From assembly GCA_914767885.1 (NCBI GenBank), contig CAJZBQ010000001.1, positions 310,001-374,000 of the forward strand: a DNA stretch of 64,000 nt, written 5' to 3'. The stretch comes from Blepharisma stoltei. Its lineage: Eukaryota; Ciliophora; Heterotrichea; Heterotrichida; Blepharismidae. The notes below the pieces were generated by a model that was not told the origin of the DNA, made no database searches, and worked only from the letters and a program-made list of their open reading frames with translations. The translations under genes and the position numbers were made by a program. How positions within the stretch are numbered: the first letter of the stretch is position 1; every line of letters starts with the position of its first letter. Positions 11,198 to 22,692 of this stretch are shown here, piece after piece.

Positions 11198-11242
11198 CCC
11201 TTTTTACAAATATCTATTAAATCTTTATTAACATTTATATAT

Positions 11243-14200
11243 TTAACTCATTCCGTTTCTCTGTTCGTCCAGGCTTTCGTTGCAATTCATACGCTCATTC
11301 ACATTTTCTTCCACACGGGAATCGTCCAAGGGAGTTTGATTATGAGCTCTCAAACTAACTACAGAATTATCCATCTCATTAGACTCATCTTTTTGGAATT
11401 TCAAAGCATCATAAATCTTATTTTTTGGTTTTCCAGCAGCTGGCACGAGCAAGCTTGGGAAATATTTTTTCTGAATAATTATAGTAACAATTGCTATAAT
11501 GCCCCACCCGATAAATAAAGCAATAAACCATGCGATATTGTCTTGCTGCCCTGCATTGGAAAGGGTAGCTAAAAATGAAATATAGAAAACTCCTACAAGC
11601 GAAGCGAACTCCCATAAATTGCATCTTCCATAGTTGAAAGGCTTGATTTTATAAGTGATCACTGAGAAACAGAAAATCAAAAATGAAAATAAAACTCCAT
11701 GGGCTATTGGCTGTGATCCTTGAAGAGACTTTCCTACAGCAATAAGCAGAATTTGGACACATGTTTTAAAAAGAAGGAAAAATGGCTTGACCATTAAATT
11801 TACACCAGTTTTTGCTTGCTGCCAAAGAGGCCGAGAAAAAACTGCAATAGGCTGATAGCATGACAATGCAAGAGCTGACATGATGATATATGGATAATGG
11901 TCATCAGTTCAGCAATTCATATAGCAGTCTCTTCATACAAATGATTTGTCTTGTGCTTTGTGGTCACATACAAAGACATCAAGCAGCATTGTCATAAATG
12001 GCAAAAACATTGTGTTTCCGAAAAATGGTAAATACATCGTGTTTACTAAGCCCATAAATCTTTGACATAAAGGTACATGAATTAACCATTTTTCTGCATT
12101 TGCCATAATAAGTAATATTAAAAAGAACCAAGTGTAGCATAAAACTGACACAACAATAAGGAAGGTCCAATAGGTCGATTTACTCCCTGACGTCATCTTC
12201 AGAAAATCGACCATAAAAATATTCGCGGCAACAGAAACAGCTGACTTCAGAGCAGGAAAAGTAGGGGAAATTGCAATAAACTGGAAAAACTCAATTCCAA
12301 TAGTAATAATTACCAAATTGTCTTTTCATGACCTTACAACAGGTTCAGTGATTTCTTGGTATTCCAGCTGTTTCCATTTTCTATAAGCGAAATAGCTAAG
12401 CACAAGGGTAAGTAAAAACAGCACAAAGCCAATAACAATTACAATGACGATGCCATCCCAATCAACAGAGACCATATTTTTCGCGAAGGGACAATCATAT
12501 GAAGATGACCACTCATCAGATGGAGGAGATTTTCTATCTCCTCCAAATATCAAAGAAGTCCCTGTGACGCTAGAAAATACACTTGGGTTGCTTGGGTCAT
12601 ATATTTGTACAGTAATAATAGCATTTTTTTGCATATTTACAATAGAAAACCCAAACCCAGACCTATCATTTGACCCATCTATAAACTTCACAACTCCACT
12701 TGCCCCAGTAAAATCAGCTGATCTGAGAGATTTGGTAAGGTCAGTACCTGAATTGAAGTCTTCACTGTTTGAAATCATCTCCGCTACTGTATATGCAATT
12801 AAATAGACAGTATCATAAGCATACATCCCATAAACTGAATAGTCACTTTTATACTTGGCAGCATAATTTGTTTCGAATTTACTGCCTGCATCACCAATAG
12901 CGCTTCTATATGTGATTCCAAAAGCCCCATTAAGCACTTCATAAATTTTTTTCGAGCTTGAGCTTTTCTCAATCAAAGCTTCCAGTTCATCAGTCAGCCA
13001 TCTTGAGCCAACCCAAGAATAATCAGACCCATAAAGCTCCTTTTTATGTGCAGTAAGTGCAACTTGGTAGCCTACAGTGTGGTGGCCAATATAAATAATC
13101 ACTTTAACTTGATGTCTGACTATGTTAGAAAGGGCTTCATCGACACTGTTTTTCGTTTTCGAAGTAAGGCCTAAATTTGGGTCATAAGTAATTCCTCGCT
13201 TACTCACATCATTTTTTACAGTAATTCCAAGAGTCTTTATGTTGCTCATAAAGGAGGAATATACATCAATTCCGTATTCATCTAATGTATATATCACGCC
13301 AATTTTTTTCCAACCGATTTCTTGGATAAATAAAGCGAGTGCTACACCTTCTAAATCATCAGCTTCAATGGTTCTTATGAGCTGAGGATAATTATCAGTG
13401 CTCGTTAAATTAGTTCATGTAGCCCCATAACTGATCAATGGTTTAGGATCTGAGGTGGCTGAAATCGCTTTTGAATATGCAACTGTTTCACTTGTGGTAT
13501 ACGGGCCTATATATGCTAAAATATTTAAGCTTGCAAGAGACTTTATATTTGATGCAGCTAAATCTGTATTCATATAAGTGTCTTTATACTCAACAATAAT
13601 TTGATAGTCACCCATAATTGTTAATGAGTTTACTTCAGAAACGCCAAGATCAAAGCCATTTTTTATAGCTGTAGCTCCAGCATATGTATTCCCATCCTGA
13701 TCATGTGCAGGATATAATAAACAAATAGTAAGTAGCGGGATTTTGTCATTAGGAACTGTTGTAGTAAAGCCAGGCCAAATTATTGTGTTTTTAATAGTGA
13801 CACTTCTTCCTGCTAAGTTCCAATAGCCTACATAATATTCTTGAAAATTTTGAATATTATAGATACTATAGCTTGGGACTTTCATTCGGTTGGTATCAAA
13901 TTTTATAGGATAATCCAAAGTAGGAGTTGAAGGGTTTGTTAAAATATATAGTAATTGCCCGAGGATGGCGCTATCTTGCGCCATCCTCGGGCAATTCAAA
14001 AATGGCCCCACATTGGGAATCGAACCCACGTGTGGGACCATTTTTGATATGTGGAGAACATCGACTTCCACGTACCAAAAAAAGCCCCACACGTGGGTTC
14101 AATTCCCGGTGTGGGCATTTTTTAAATTGTCGAGGATGGCGCAAGATAGCGCCATCCTCGGGCAATTACAATAGTTCACAATTGCTTTCCCGGAAATCTT

Positions 14201-15269
14201 AGTTTGGGATAAATCTATTTGGGCTAGATATTGGCATATTAAAGTCAACGCTGAATAAATATTTCCCAAAAGGTGGCCTGATAAATATGCATCTTCAGGC
14301 GAAGAAAACCCAATTGCCCCTGATTTTAGTATCCCAAAAGTGCTTGAATCTAAGTCAGCATAGGAATTCATTGACACTTCTCCAAGATCAACCATAGCAT
14401 CGTCACAAAAAATTCATGCAAATCCTGATCCTCCCATAACACTTATATCAGCCGCATGCAGTAGCTGAGCCGCATGCATTGAATCCGTGCACACTAAAAT
14501 GACCCTTGCACCTGAGTTTTGTGTTGTCCCTTGCAATCTTGATGTAATAGTAACTCCAGAGTTTTTGTCATCTAAGTCTATAATAATTTCATCAAGAACT
14601 TTCATAGTATGACCAGTTATGAGCTCCTTGAATGAGTTTGCTCAGTTAATATGTGAGGGTTTTTCGTCATAAGCTAAACCTAGATTTTCCCACCCATAAT
14701 TTGAAATTAAATCAAAAAATGCTTTAGACTCAGCTTGGTAGTTAGTTTCAAAAAAATATATAATCCTTGATTAATTTTGCAAGCCAGGTCAATAATAAAT
14801 AGCACATTAATAGTTTATCTAAATAGAATTAAATGAAGAGAAGTGAGAAAAATTGAATGTAAAATTTTTATAATAATATAGTATTTTCGCATATAGATTC
14901 TTCATTACTGTTATCAAATGACCTTTGCACAACAATATGGACAAAGTCCATTTGAATAGCTTGGTAGGATAAAAACTGAGTGTAGGCGAGAGAATTTGTA
15001 GCATCGATTATAAGCTGAGTGTGGCTATCTAGGAAAGCAGGAGGGATTGCCCAGACTGATAAATCTGAAGTATCAGTTAAATTAATGCTTGCAATCAAAG
15101 TGCTTAAAGAAAAAGGTAATTTCAGTTCTAGCTTTACCCTGTTCTCCAATCCCATACCATTTCCATAAAGTCTCGCAATAAATCGTGAGTCTGTGTTTGT
15201 TGAATAAATAATGCCGAATGGGACTTGAATTGTTGCTGCAAAGGCTACAAAAATAAACCAAAAAAACAT
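11243..15269 (-). CDS. Membrane receptor with two tandem periplasmic-binding-protein (ANF-receptor-like) domains
   Basis: ATG 15269 starts a signal peptide (MFFWFIFVAFAATIQVPFG). Two type-I periplasmic-binding-fold domains follow: the first about residues 20-370 (motifs LISNYGWENLGLAYD, SGARVILVCTDSMHAAQLL), the second about 410-870 (IPLLTICLLYP, NILAYIGPYTTSETVAYSKA, LFIQEIGWKKIGVIY). Next comes a TM helix (IVIVIVIGFVLFLLTLVLS) and several more TM helices in the C-terminal ~370 residues, ending in a charged tail. This architecture resembles class C GPCRs or ciliate ligand-gated sensors that bind amino-acid-like ligands. Many TGA-Trp codons. Two IESs (13947-14171, 14761-14878); without them 1227 aa. 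Which transduction type it is cannot be told. Confidence 0.8.
13947..14171. mobile_element. Foldback IES in receptor gene, with hairpin ends and T-arm-like core
   Basis: 225 bp, TA-bounded. Termini TATAGTAATTGCCCGAGGAT and (complement) TATTGTAATTGCCCGAGGAT; each end is itself a hairpin GAGGATGGCGC-tatctt-GCGCCATCCTC. The centre holds two inverted copies of CACACGTGGGTTCRATTCCC, like a tRNA T-arm. Excision rejoins VNYILTNPS. Confidence 0.85.
14761..14878. mobile_element. IES, 118 bp (TA-bounded) in receptor gene
   Basis: AT-rich, stops in all host-frame readings. The join gives CENTIYFFETNYQ and keeps the 1227-codon frame. Confidence 0.65.
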
Positions 15270-15496
15270 ATTTATAAGGTCAAAGTTTAGAGGTTTTCTA
15301 ATCTATGTATATAGAAACATTTAAAATAATGGGAACTTATGCATTATACTAATTTTTATATTTCAAACACCTTAAATAAAGTAGACAGTTTTTTTGGCCA
15401 GAAACTTATTTAAATTTATAAGAATATTCTGCTCAGTAAAAATAAATCAAAATTATCACAAAATAATTGAAGTGATTAAATATTAATAAGGTTTTG

Positions 15497-16171
15497 CTAA
15501 TGGATTATAGGAGCATCTTTGAAATTTTCTCTGAATTTGTACTTGAAAAATGAAATGAGGACTATCAAAACTACGATGATATAGCAAGTATAGCTAACTA
15601 TATGGATCATTAAAATTGCCCACTCTTTGACTTCGTCGATTTCTTTGTCCCCATACATTAATTTTCAGCCTTCTTTATCGTTATCATATAAATTTTGTAA
15701 GAAGTCTAGTGATTGCTGTGTGGATAATAAAGCAAAAGTTCCTAGCACTGAAAATAATATAAAATCCGCTACTAAAAAATAAAGCGAAATCATCATGATA
15801 TCATGCCCATATTCCCTTCTTATATTGGCTGCATAAATTTGATGATGCTCTTGGATGCTCTTAAAACTCCCAATAATCCCCAATATGCACCCCACAATTG
15901 CAACTAGGCTTGTGCCCATAATTCCTATCATCACCTTTGAATTCGTGTGTTTCCAGGTATACCAAGAAAATACCGCTAAAGAAAACAAAATCCCTATAAG
16001 GAGAAAGAAACAAATTTTTAAAATGTTAAGGATCTCTTCTCCTCTTTGCACGTGAGGCTTTGGAACTTCAATTTCAAGCTTTGGCATAATCTTATCAGGC
16101 TCTTTTTCGTCTTCAAATGACTGATGGTGAAATGATGAGTGGATGTTTACCTTGTACTCCATTCCAGACAT
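15497..16171 (-). CDS. Four-TM membrane protein, unknown family
   Basis: ATG 16171 (MSGMEYKVNIHSSFHHQ). About 50 charged N-terminal residues, then four hydrophobic helices: ICFFLLIGILFSLAVFSWY, VMIGIMGTSLVAIVGCILG, MISLYFLVADFILFSVLGTF and, past a TGA-Trp at 15662-15664, ILMIHIVSYTCYIIVVLIVL. Ends at TAG 15497-15499; 224 aa. The tetraspan layout with a short cytosolic N-terminus recalls tetraspanin or claudin-like proteins, but no CCG or W-GLW signature is seen. Lies between the receptor and the cNMP-binding gene, all on the minus strand with separate spacers. Confidence 0.65.
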
Positions 16172-17071
16172 AATTTTCTCAGTTAAGTTAAAATAGAATT
16201 AAGATTATTAAAAGTAAAATGCTAATAAGCTTAATTTAAACAAATAAAGCTAAGAAAAGGCCAAAAAGGTAAAAATATTGACTGGGCAGGCATCAGAACA
16301 ATATAATTGTCCATAGCTTTTACTTTTTGGACATAATCTTTTGCATTTTGAATCTCTGGATAGTAGAATTTAGGATTAGGATTAAAACAAATTTAGTCAT
16401 AGCTTTTAGCAATAATCGAAAGAAAATATGCCGTCTCGATGAGCTTCTTCAAAAGTTAAATAAAGTGAGCACTATTATCATTAATTTATCAGCTGTTCTC
16501 AGGCTTATGAATCTCTGCATTATTTCTTCTTTTCTTATTTACTTGGTACAAAATATATTTTATTATCAAATATATTCAAGCTTTCTGATAACTGTTGCAT
16601 TTCTCTGTATATTCTTCAAACTTCTCATTATAGAGCACTATTTCTACTATTTCCAAATTCCTTAGATCCACATTCGAAATCCTGTTTAGTTTTTTTCTTT
16701 CCTGCCGTAAATTTTGCATCTTCATAAGCAGGAATCATTATAATCATTAATGTTATTACTAACTCCCCCCCTCCGTGAGTGAACAAAAAAATTTTGATCA
16801 CTCACGGAGGGGGGTTAATTTTTTTTTTTAAAAAAATTTTATTTTCGAAATTTAAAAAAATCCTAATTTGCAAAAATTGGAAAGCAAATATTAATAAAAT
16901 TTATGTTTTAAAAAGCAATTCGTTTAAAATTAAACAAAATTAGCTCTAGATTTCATTATAGTAATTATCATTTATATATCTAATTTTTTTTCAATAAAAA
17001 TTTTTTCTATTACAAAAATTTTTTGTTCACTCACGGAGGGGGGGAGTAAGTAGCAAAAATACATACAAAAC
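16172..17071. other. Intergenic region with MITE
   Basis: Holds a family-1 MITE at 16763-17046. A plus-strand ORF at 16327-16665 (112 aa, two hydrophobic stretches) and short minus-strand open segments exist, but none has convincing coding character. Confidence 0.4.
16763..17046. mobile_element. Family-1 MITE (TSD TAA), intergenic
   Basis: 284 bp. Left hairpin of CTCCGTGAGTGAACAAAA, right end TTTTTTGTTCACTCACGGAG. TSD TAA at 16760-16762 and 17047-17049. A compact variant: only one motif copy at the right end. Confidence 0.9.
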
Positions 17072-18202
17072 TTATGGATTTAATTCTTGTGACCTACATC
17101 TCGCAAATGCTCGTCTAATCCTAAATGCTTTTGATTCGTTTTGGCTCTCAATATCCCCTTTCAAATTACACTTAAGAAGCTCTTGGGCAAGCGTTGTGCT
17201 TCTAAAATGTGGCGAATTTTGTATAAGAGAATTCATTTTTTGTTTTGCCTTTGGCGTCGCTAATGGAAAACTTCTTGGTGAAGAAGGCACAGAAGCTTTA
17301 GGAGTTAAGCAAGGGTGGGAAAAATTAGCAAGTTTATTTCTTGCCAATTCACGTGCATGGTAGGAAGACCTCAACATCTGCACAGCGGCTTGAGGGTATA
17401 CCTGCTTAATATCCGAATTTTTTATTCTAGCTGCTTTTAATGTGTCTGATGTAACCACAACTGAAAACGCTGAAGGCTTGTCGAATAAAGCCGTTTCTTC
17501 TCCAATTCACGAGCCTTTTTCTAGTGTTGATAAAAACCGCTTGTATTGGCCTTGCTGAAAAAATATTTTACACTCACCTTCTAAGACTATTAAAATTTTT
17601 TCATTGAAAACCCCTTGCTTTGTAATTACAGTTCCTCGGTTATAATACTCAATATCTAATAAATAAGCCAGCCTTTCTTTTTGTTGAGCTGGCATTTGTA
17701 AAAGACCAGGAATATACTGATCCACGATTTTTCTTTTTGTTTCCATGTTGGCGTTCATTTCTTTGCCTAATAGAGATTTGAAAATTTGGGCCTCAAGTCT
17801 AAGCAAGTGCATGTGTTCTACTGCAATTGCCGTCAAACTCCTCGTGAGATTTTTCAAAATTCCTCTTTCTCCAAGAATCGTCCCTTTTCCTAGAATATTT
17901 CCAGGTATCATGTCAGTTTTGCCCTTTTGAGAATGGTTATAAAGCTGCAGAGAACCAGATAAAATGACATAGATACAGTCACTTGGGTCTCCTTTGGAAA
18001 ATAATAATTCATTCTCTTTTAGTTCTACAACAGTAAAACTGCTTAATAAAAGAATTCGGTTAGTCATGGTTAACGTATCCATAACGCTTTGTAGAGGTTT
18101 TAGGTCGCTGAGTAAAGCATTGAGTTCTTCAATGTCTTCATAGGTTTTGGACTTTTTCTTAATTATGCGGATTGATCTTTTAATATTGGCTGCTGAATCC
18201 AT
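17072..18202 (-). CDS. Protein with cyclic-nucleotide-binding (CAP-ED) domains
   Basis: ATG 18202 (MDSAANIKRSIRIIKKKSK). The first cNMP-binding fold, about residues 45-150, shows the hallmark order LLFSKGDPSDCIYVILSGSL, then ILGKGTILGERGIL (phosphate-binding cassette region) and SLTAIAVEHMHLLRL. A second, shorter fold follows (YYNRGTVITKQG, ILIVLEGECKIFF) and continues after a TGA-Trp at 17504-17506 as WIGEETALFDKPSAFSV, its own cassette. The basic tail (376 aa in all) carries no kinase domain. The usual PBC Arg is not clearly present, so cyclic-nucleotide binding is unproven. Likely a PKA-regulatory-like or orphan CNB protein. Confidence 0.75.
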
Positions 18203-18490
18203 TTTGATTTGTATGAAGGTTATGCGCTTGCAGATTAAATAAGTGAAGAATATATAAAAACTGTTTTCTAATAGTATACCCTTGGCTCTATGTACTTAAG
18301 ATATATCAAAACTATTGAATTTTGAAGTATAAGAAATAATAAGCCGTTTTTATATATCTAAATCCACTTAATTAGTCTTATATATTGAAGACTCAATAAG
18401 TATCTAAACAAAATCTTTCGAATTTTTAATATTAAATCTTTAATTCAGGACAGTTATAATAAAAAGCGTTATCTCTAAATCATTTACATC

Positions 18491-20172
18491 TTAATCAACA
18501 AGATCTGGGACATTATCAGAGTTAATGGGGACTTTCCAATAGTTATTATTCAAGTAGTCTGTGTTTCCGAATTCTTCTAAAGTCGCTGTTTTTATACAAA
18601 TAGTCGATGTAAATAAATCCTTATGTGTTGGATTTTCTTCCCCAAAGTCAAACATGTTTGAAAGCTCTTCAAGATCTTTTCCAGTCATTGGCTTGTCAGC
18701 ACATAAACTAAATAGTTCTTACTCAGGGATATCGTCGCATTCTCCTTCATCAAATTCTTCCAAATCTTCTTCTTCTTCCTCATCTTTAAGGGCGTTTCTT
18801 TGGTTAATCAGTTTCTATATACAATTTACGTCTAAGTCAAGCTCAAGCCTTGGGCCTTCTTCTTCAGAGCTGTTTAAATCAAATAAATTAAACCTTGTGC
18901 TGCCTCCAAGGGTCTTTTTCTCTAATTCTAAGTAAGGGTCTAATAAGTTAATTTCAAAATTGTTTCAGCCTTCTGTATTCAGCAAAATGTCTTGGAGCTC
19001 TTGTATATATTTTTGCTTTGTTAATAAATTAGCGATTTTATACACATGGGCCATAATTCCTCTTCTAATCAAAACTGAGCCTTTTTGGATTTCTGGATTG
19101 TCAGCTAGATTTACAAGATATTTTGGTAGGACTTGGAATAGCTGGATTTTTAAATCAAGTGAGTCTAGCTGCAAAATTATTTGAATAAGGTTCAGATATA
19201 CAGTCTGATAGGCGGAATTTCATTCATATTCAACAAAAAGTGTGGTTAAATGTTGAAGGATTTGGTGGTTTATTATTTCCTGACGCAAACTTGCATTATT
19301 TGATGACACCAAAAGTATAATTACCTCAGCCAATATTATTTTGGCTTCACCAAGAGTCTTGATTTCTTCTCCAAAAGTTGATTTTATGTTAAACTGAGAG
19401 TCAGACTGCAGGATTCCTGCGAAAAATTCCATAAATTTGCAAAAAGCATCTGCTAGCCCTATACTGTCAATATTCATCCCTTTAATCATGAGGAGGCTTT
19501 TCAAAAGTTTTGCTGAAGATCTTGCTATGTATTTGTTCTGGTCGTTTAAATTTAGGAAAATTTTTTCGATGTTTTCTGAAGACGTAATTCTGGCTACTAA
19601 GTCAGCAGAATTTGAAGATCCTTTTTCTGAAATTAATCTCGAAAGTGTTGCTTCTGCGTTTATTGATATGCAGATTCATAATAAAAACAAATTTTACGAG
19701 AGATTTGCTATAAGGAATTAGGAAAAATTATTTTTTATATAAAATAGAATACTATAGGATCACTGTCAGCTAATTTTGAAATAAGCCCATCAACTATACT
19801 AAGCCGCTCATTCAAATAGCTCTCACTTTGGCTGATACCAGTCAAGCACCTAAACAAAATATCTCCAATTGATTGACTATAAATATGTGAAAGGAGGACT
19901 GTATGATAGCTGTTTGTGTAAACGAATTTCAAAATCGCTCCTTGATTTCTTGACAATAGGCCATCAAAAGCTTTCCGAAAATACCCAGCAAGCAGGTAAT
20001 TTAGCTTTTCTGATTTGTTGAGAAAACTGAATAGTGTTTGAATAAGTGATTCGTCTTCGAATAGTAAGTCGAGGACACGGTTGAGATCACCTGCAAAAAA
20101 TTGGCTTGCTACCAGAGGAAATTTGTAAGCTCTTTTCTGGTCAGCATCTTCAGGAGGTTCTTCTGTGATCAT
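18491..20172 (-). CDS. SAPS-domain protein (PP6/Sit4 phosphatase regulatory subunit-like)
   Basis: ATG 20172: MITEEPPEDADQKRAYKFPL followed by VASQFFAGDLNRVLDLLFED matches the start of the SAPS domain (EEP...YP..A.E....V..I.D.LF). Later IRRGIMAHVYKIANLLTKQK corresponds to the conserved 'RrGYmGHLt.IAN' segment. The C-terminus is acidic (EEEEEDLEEFDEGECDD). Two 15-nt introns (18708-18722 and 18815-18829) lie near the 3' end, and an IES of about 56 bp (19684-19739) in the first third. Without these, 531 aa. SAPS proteins scaffold PP6-type phosphatases in cell-cycle control. Several TGA-Trp codons. Confidence 0.75.
18708..18722 (-). other. 15-nt spliceosomal intron (SAPS gene)
   Basis: Minus strand GTAAGAACTATTTAG. 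Removal joins GACGATATCCCTGA to TTTATGTGC (DDIPDLCADK) and removes an in-frame TAA. Confidence 0.88.
18815..18829 (-). other. 15-nt spliceosomal intron (SAPS gene)
   Basis: Minus strand GTAAATTGTATATAG. Removal joins LDLD to KLINQRN and removes an in-frame TAG. Confidence 0.88.
19684..19739. mobile_element. Short IES, about 56 bp, in SAPS gene
   Basis: AT-rich. TA-to-TA removal gives PIVFYFILWICISINAEA and makes the coding length a multiple of three. Exact ends are slightly ambiguous. Confidence 0.5.
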
Positions 20173-20354
20173 TGTGAGTAAAACTTTTAGATGGTCTTTG
20201 GTAATACTGTATAAAATTAGTAACTTTTAAATAAAATCCATTTTTCAGAATCCTTTGATTTATTTACAATTTTTTTCTATAGGTGTTTGCTTTACAAGAG
20301 ACATTAATTAATAAACTAATTATTTAAATGAATAAAAAAGAACCATAAAATTTA

Positions 20355-20492
20355 CTATTTTGCGAGCTGAACATTCCCACTCATAATTTCATCCTCTGTA
20401 AAATCGTTAGACAAAATTTCCTCTATTGAAGGATTGGAATTGAGGAACTCTTTGAATGATGCAACTCGATTGCGGCTGTTTATTCCGGACAT
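20355..20492 (-). CDS. Small ORF, 45 aa
   Basis: ATG to TAG on the minus strand: MSGINSRNRVASFKEFLNSN then PSIEEILSNDFTEDEIMSGN, ending VQLAK. It has balanced composition in an otherwise AT-rich stretch, just upstream of the SAPS gene on the same strand. No family recognised. Could be a small peptide gene or the remnant of a longer one. Confidence 0.4.
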   Translation of the reverse strand: MSGINSRNRVASFKEFLNSNPSIEEILSNDFTEDEIMSGNVQLAK

Positions 20493-21439
20493 GTTAATTT
20501 ATTAGATATAGAGCATGAAAATTCATTTTCATGCTATAATGTCTTAATTCAAATGCCTCAAAATTGCCACAGAGTAGAATTTTAAGGTTTTGATTTTAAA
20601 TGAAAAGAAAAATTAGACAAATAAAATCAAAATGATTCTGAGATTTTAAGCTGGATATATATAAGTTATAAATTTTTTATCAAGATTTTGTGATTTTTAT
20701 ATCATTTTTACCGGTTAATCTTTTCCTTTTATAATCTCTGTCATATTTTTAAATTTAAAGAAATTTATTTTAAAAATATAGCCCTTAATAGCATAATTGA
20801 ATATCTGGAATATATTTAATTATCTTGATAACTAACAGGATTATTTCATTTGGAATAATATTAAATAAGCTACTTATTCATGATTTACAATTATTTAAGT
20901 GTTTATCTTAGCACTTGAGCTTATCAAATTATTTTAATAAAATTTTTTTCTATAATCTAGGATTAATTATTTAAATTTAAACCTTTCTCCAATTATTAAA
21001 TTAGTCATTCATAAATTCGCAATTCATTATTTTAAAATTTATATTTGCCCCATTTTTAATAACTTTAATAACTTTAAGAACCATATTTATTTTAGCTATT
21101 TAAATTATTTATGTTAATTGCTTAACAAATACTGACTTTCTTTCAGAGTTATAATTTACAAAATTTATTCCTAATTTTTACTTATTTTTTGCCAAAGATT
21201 ATATTTTTATTATATCTTCAATTAGCTTCCATTAGAATTCGAAAAATTGGCTTTTCAAATTCCATAGAACTTTTATATCCCATCTTCATAACCCCATTTA
21301 TGTTTAAATAATTTAAAAATCTCCAACTAAGGCCACCTTCAAATTTGATATCTACTTTGAGAAAATCCATTTTCTCCTAGCCATTAAAAAAAAGAATCAC
21401 TATCTTATCAGCTCGAATATGGTGTGATTATCTAATAAA
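20493..21439. other. AT-rich intergenic stretch
   Basis: About 0.9 kb with no open frame of note and no inverted repeat that I can see; holds the divergent upstream regions of the small ORF and the TPR gene. Confidence 0.5.
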
Positions 21440-21650
21440 TATAGCTCAGGAGCGATTTTTGACTGCCTTAAGCTATGAGAAGGCTAAGAAATTCCCCAGT
21501 TGGATTTTCAACTCAATTTGACAAATGCCTCATATAAAGCGTATATGCTAACTCCTCAAGTTGGTTTGTCAACTGCAGTTGAAAACCCAACTCGGGGGCT
21601 TCTGAACCTTCTCCTAGCCCAGAGCGACCAAAAATCGCTCCTGGGCTATA
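21440..21650. mobile_element. Foldback element with TATAGCYCAGGAGCG termini
   Basis: 211 bp. Left TATAGCTCAGGAGCGATTTT and right (complement) TATAGCCCAGGAGCGATTTT. The inner arms GAGAAGGCTAAGAAATTCCCC and complement GAGAAGGTTCAGAAGCCCCC also pair, as do AGTTGG-type centres. TA at both ends. Sits directly before the start codon at 21651. Confidence 0.85.
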
Positions 21651-22619
21651 ATGCTTATGTCAGAAATGCGATCGTCAGAAGAACCAAAACATACAGTCTT
21701 TTATCACACCGAAGGGAAACTTAAAAAAGGCTTCACCAAAAAAGGCCCCAAAAAGCCAGGCTCACCACCAGAATTCAAAAAAGACTCAGCCTCCTCCACG
21801 TCCGATAGTGACCCAGCCAAAGCACTTCCAATCCCCCACGGAGACAATCCATATGCCAAAGCCAAACAAGCTGAATACAAAGACAAAGATTACAAAAAGG
21901 CCGAGCTCTACTACAAGCAAGCCATAGCCCAAGGCGATAGAGTAGAAAGCGCAGTTAAGGACTTAGCCAGTTTATTGCACCAGCGAGGCAAAACCGCTGA
22001 AGCCTGCAAGCTTTTGGAGACCCACCGCGGTTTATTTGTAAATGATTTTGAAAAGTACCAAAACTTGTACAATACCATTTACAAGCAGTTAGACGAAACT
22101 GCTAGCTCTCTCAGCAGGATTTTAAAAGTTTCAGGGCTACATAAAGATGAAACTTCTGATAAAGTGAGGGAGCTGTTCAACAATTCTTCAAGAATTTTAG
22201 AAGTGGTGATGGGAACTGAAGAGGAGGATGGGGACACAAATTATTACGCTTTCCTCAGATTCAATTCTCACTCTTCAGCTAGAAAAGCTTTAGAAGGCTT
22301 CAGAAACTGGACTCGGCACAGAGTGGAGTGGGTCAGGAAATCTGGAGAAATCATAGGAGACGCCCATTATGCCCGTCATAAAATGGAGGAATACAGAAAA
22401 GCTAACCCAACGTTCGACTATATCATTTTTGAAAGAGACCCTAAAGGCTACGTCCTTAGCTTGCCAATTGATGGACACAGCGCAAAAAAAGAAGACTTCT
22501 CTGAAGGCGAGCTTTCGGTCAAAGGGCTACTTGGAAGCGAACTTTATGAGTCCATTTTTAATTATATGGACGCCTCGCCAATCAACTCTTTACGAGTGTC
22601 TGAAGTGCGTGTAAACTAA
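21651..22619 (+). CDS. TPR and RRM-like protein
   Basis: ATG 21651, with Met alternatives at 21657 and 21666 because the foldback element abuts the start. The N-terminus is Lys/Pro/Ser-rich. TPR-like helices occupy about residues 68-130 (AEYKDKDYKKAELYYKQAIA; VKDLASLLHQRGKTAEACKL). An RRM-like fold follows at about 160-225, with RNP2-like LSRILKVSGLHK and RNP1-like NYYAFLRF. The C-terminal 90 residues are charged. The combination suggests an RNA-associated adaptor; no closer assignment is possible. No insertions and no TGA codons. Confidence 0.65.
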   Translation: MLMSEMRSSEEPKHTVFYHTEGKLKKGFTKKGPKKPGSPPEFKKDSASSTSDSDPAKALPIPHGDNPYAKAKQAEYKDKDYKKAELYYKQAIAQGDRVESAVKDLASLLHQRGKTAEACKLLETHRGLFVNDFEKYQNLYNTIYKQLDETASSLSRILKVSGLHKDETSDKVRELFNNSSRILEVVMGTEEEDGDTNYYAFLRFNSHSSARKALEGFRNWTRHRVEWVRKSGEIIGDAHYARHKMEEYRKANPTFDYIIFERDPKGYVLSLPIDGHSAKKEDFSEGELSVKGLLGSELYESIFNYMDASPINSLRVSEVRVN

Positions 22620-22692
22620 TATAAATAATAAAAATTTATAGGAAAATATTTCTTCCATATGGAATTATTTATTCCATATATTGTGGAATTAA

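Larger units (their letters stand above)
9914..11242. other. Intergenic region with tRNA-like cluster
   Basis: AT-rich spacer between convergent genes. Apart from four tRNA-like units (listed separately) I see no coding sequence. Upstream of the plus-strand units a TATA-like stretch recurs (GATCTATATAA near 10938 and 11095, CTATATATATC near 10737), so the cluster looks like degenerate tandem copies of unit plus upstream flank. Confidence 0.5.

Noticed and set aside
16327-16665. 112-aa hydrophobic ORF
   Set aside because: No family match, poor coding character; may be chance in AT-rich DNA.
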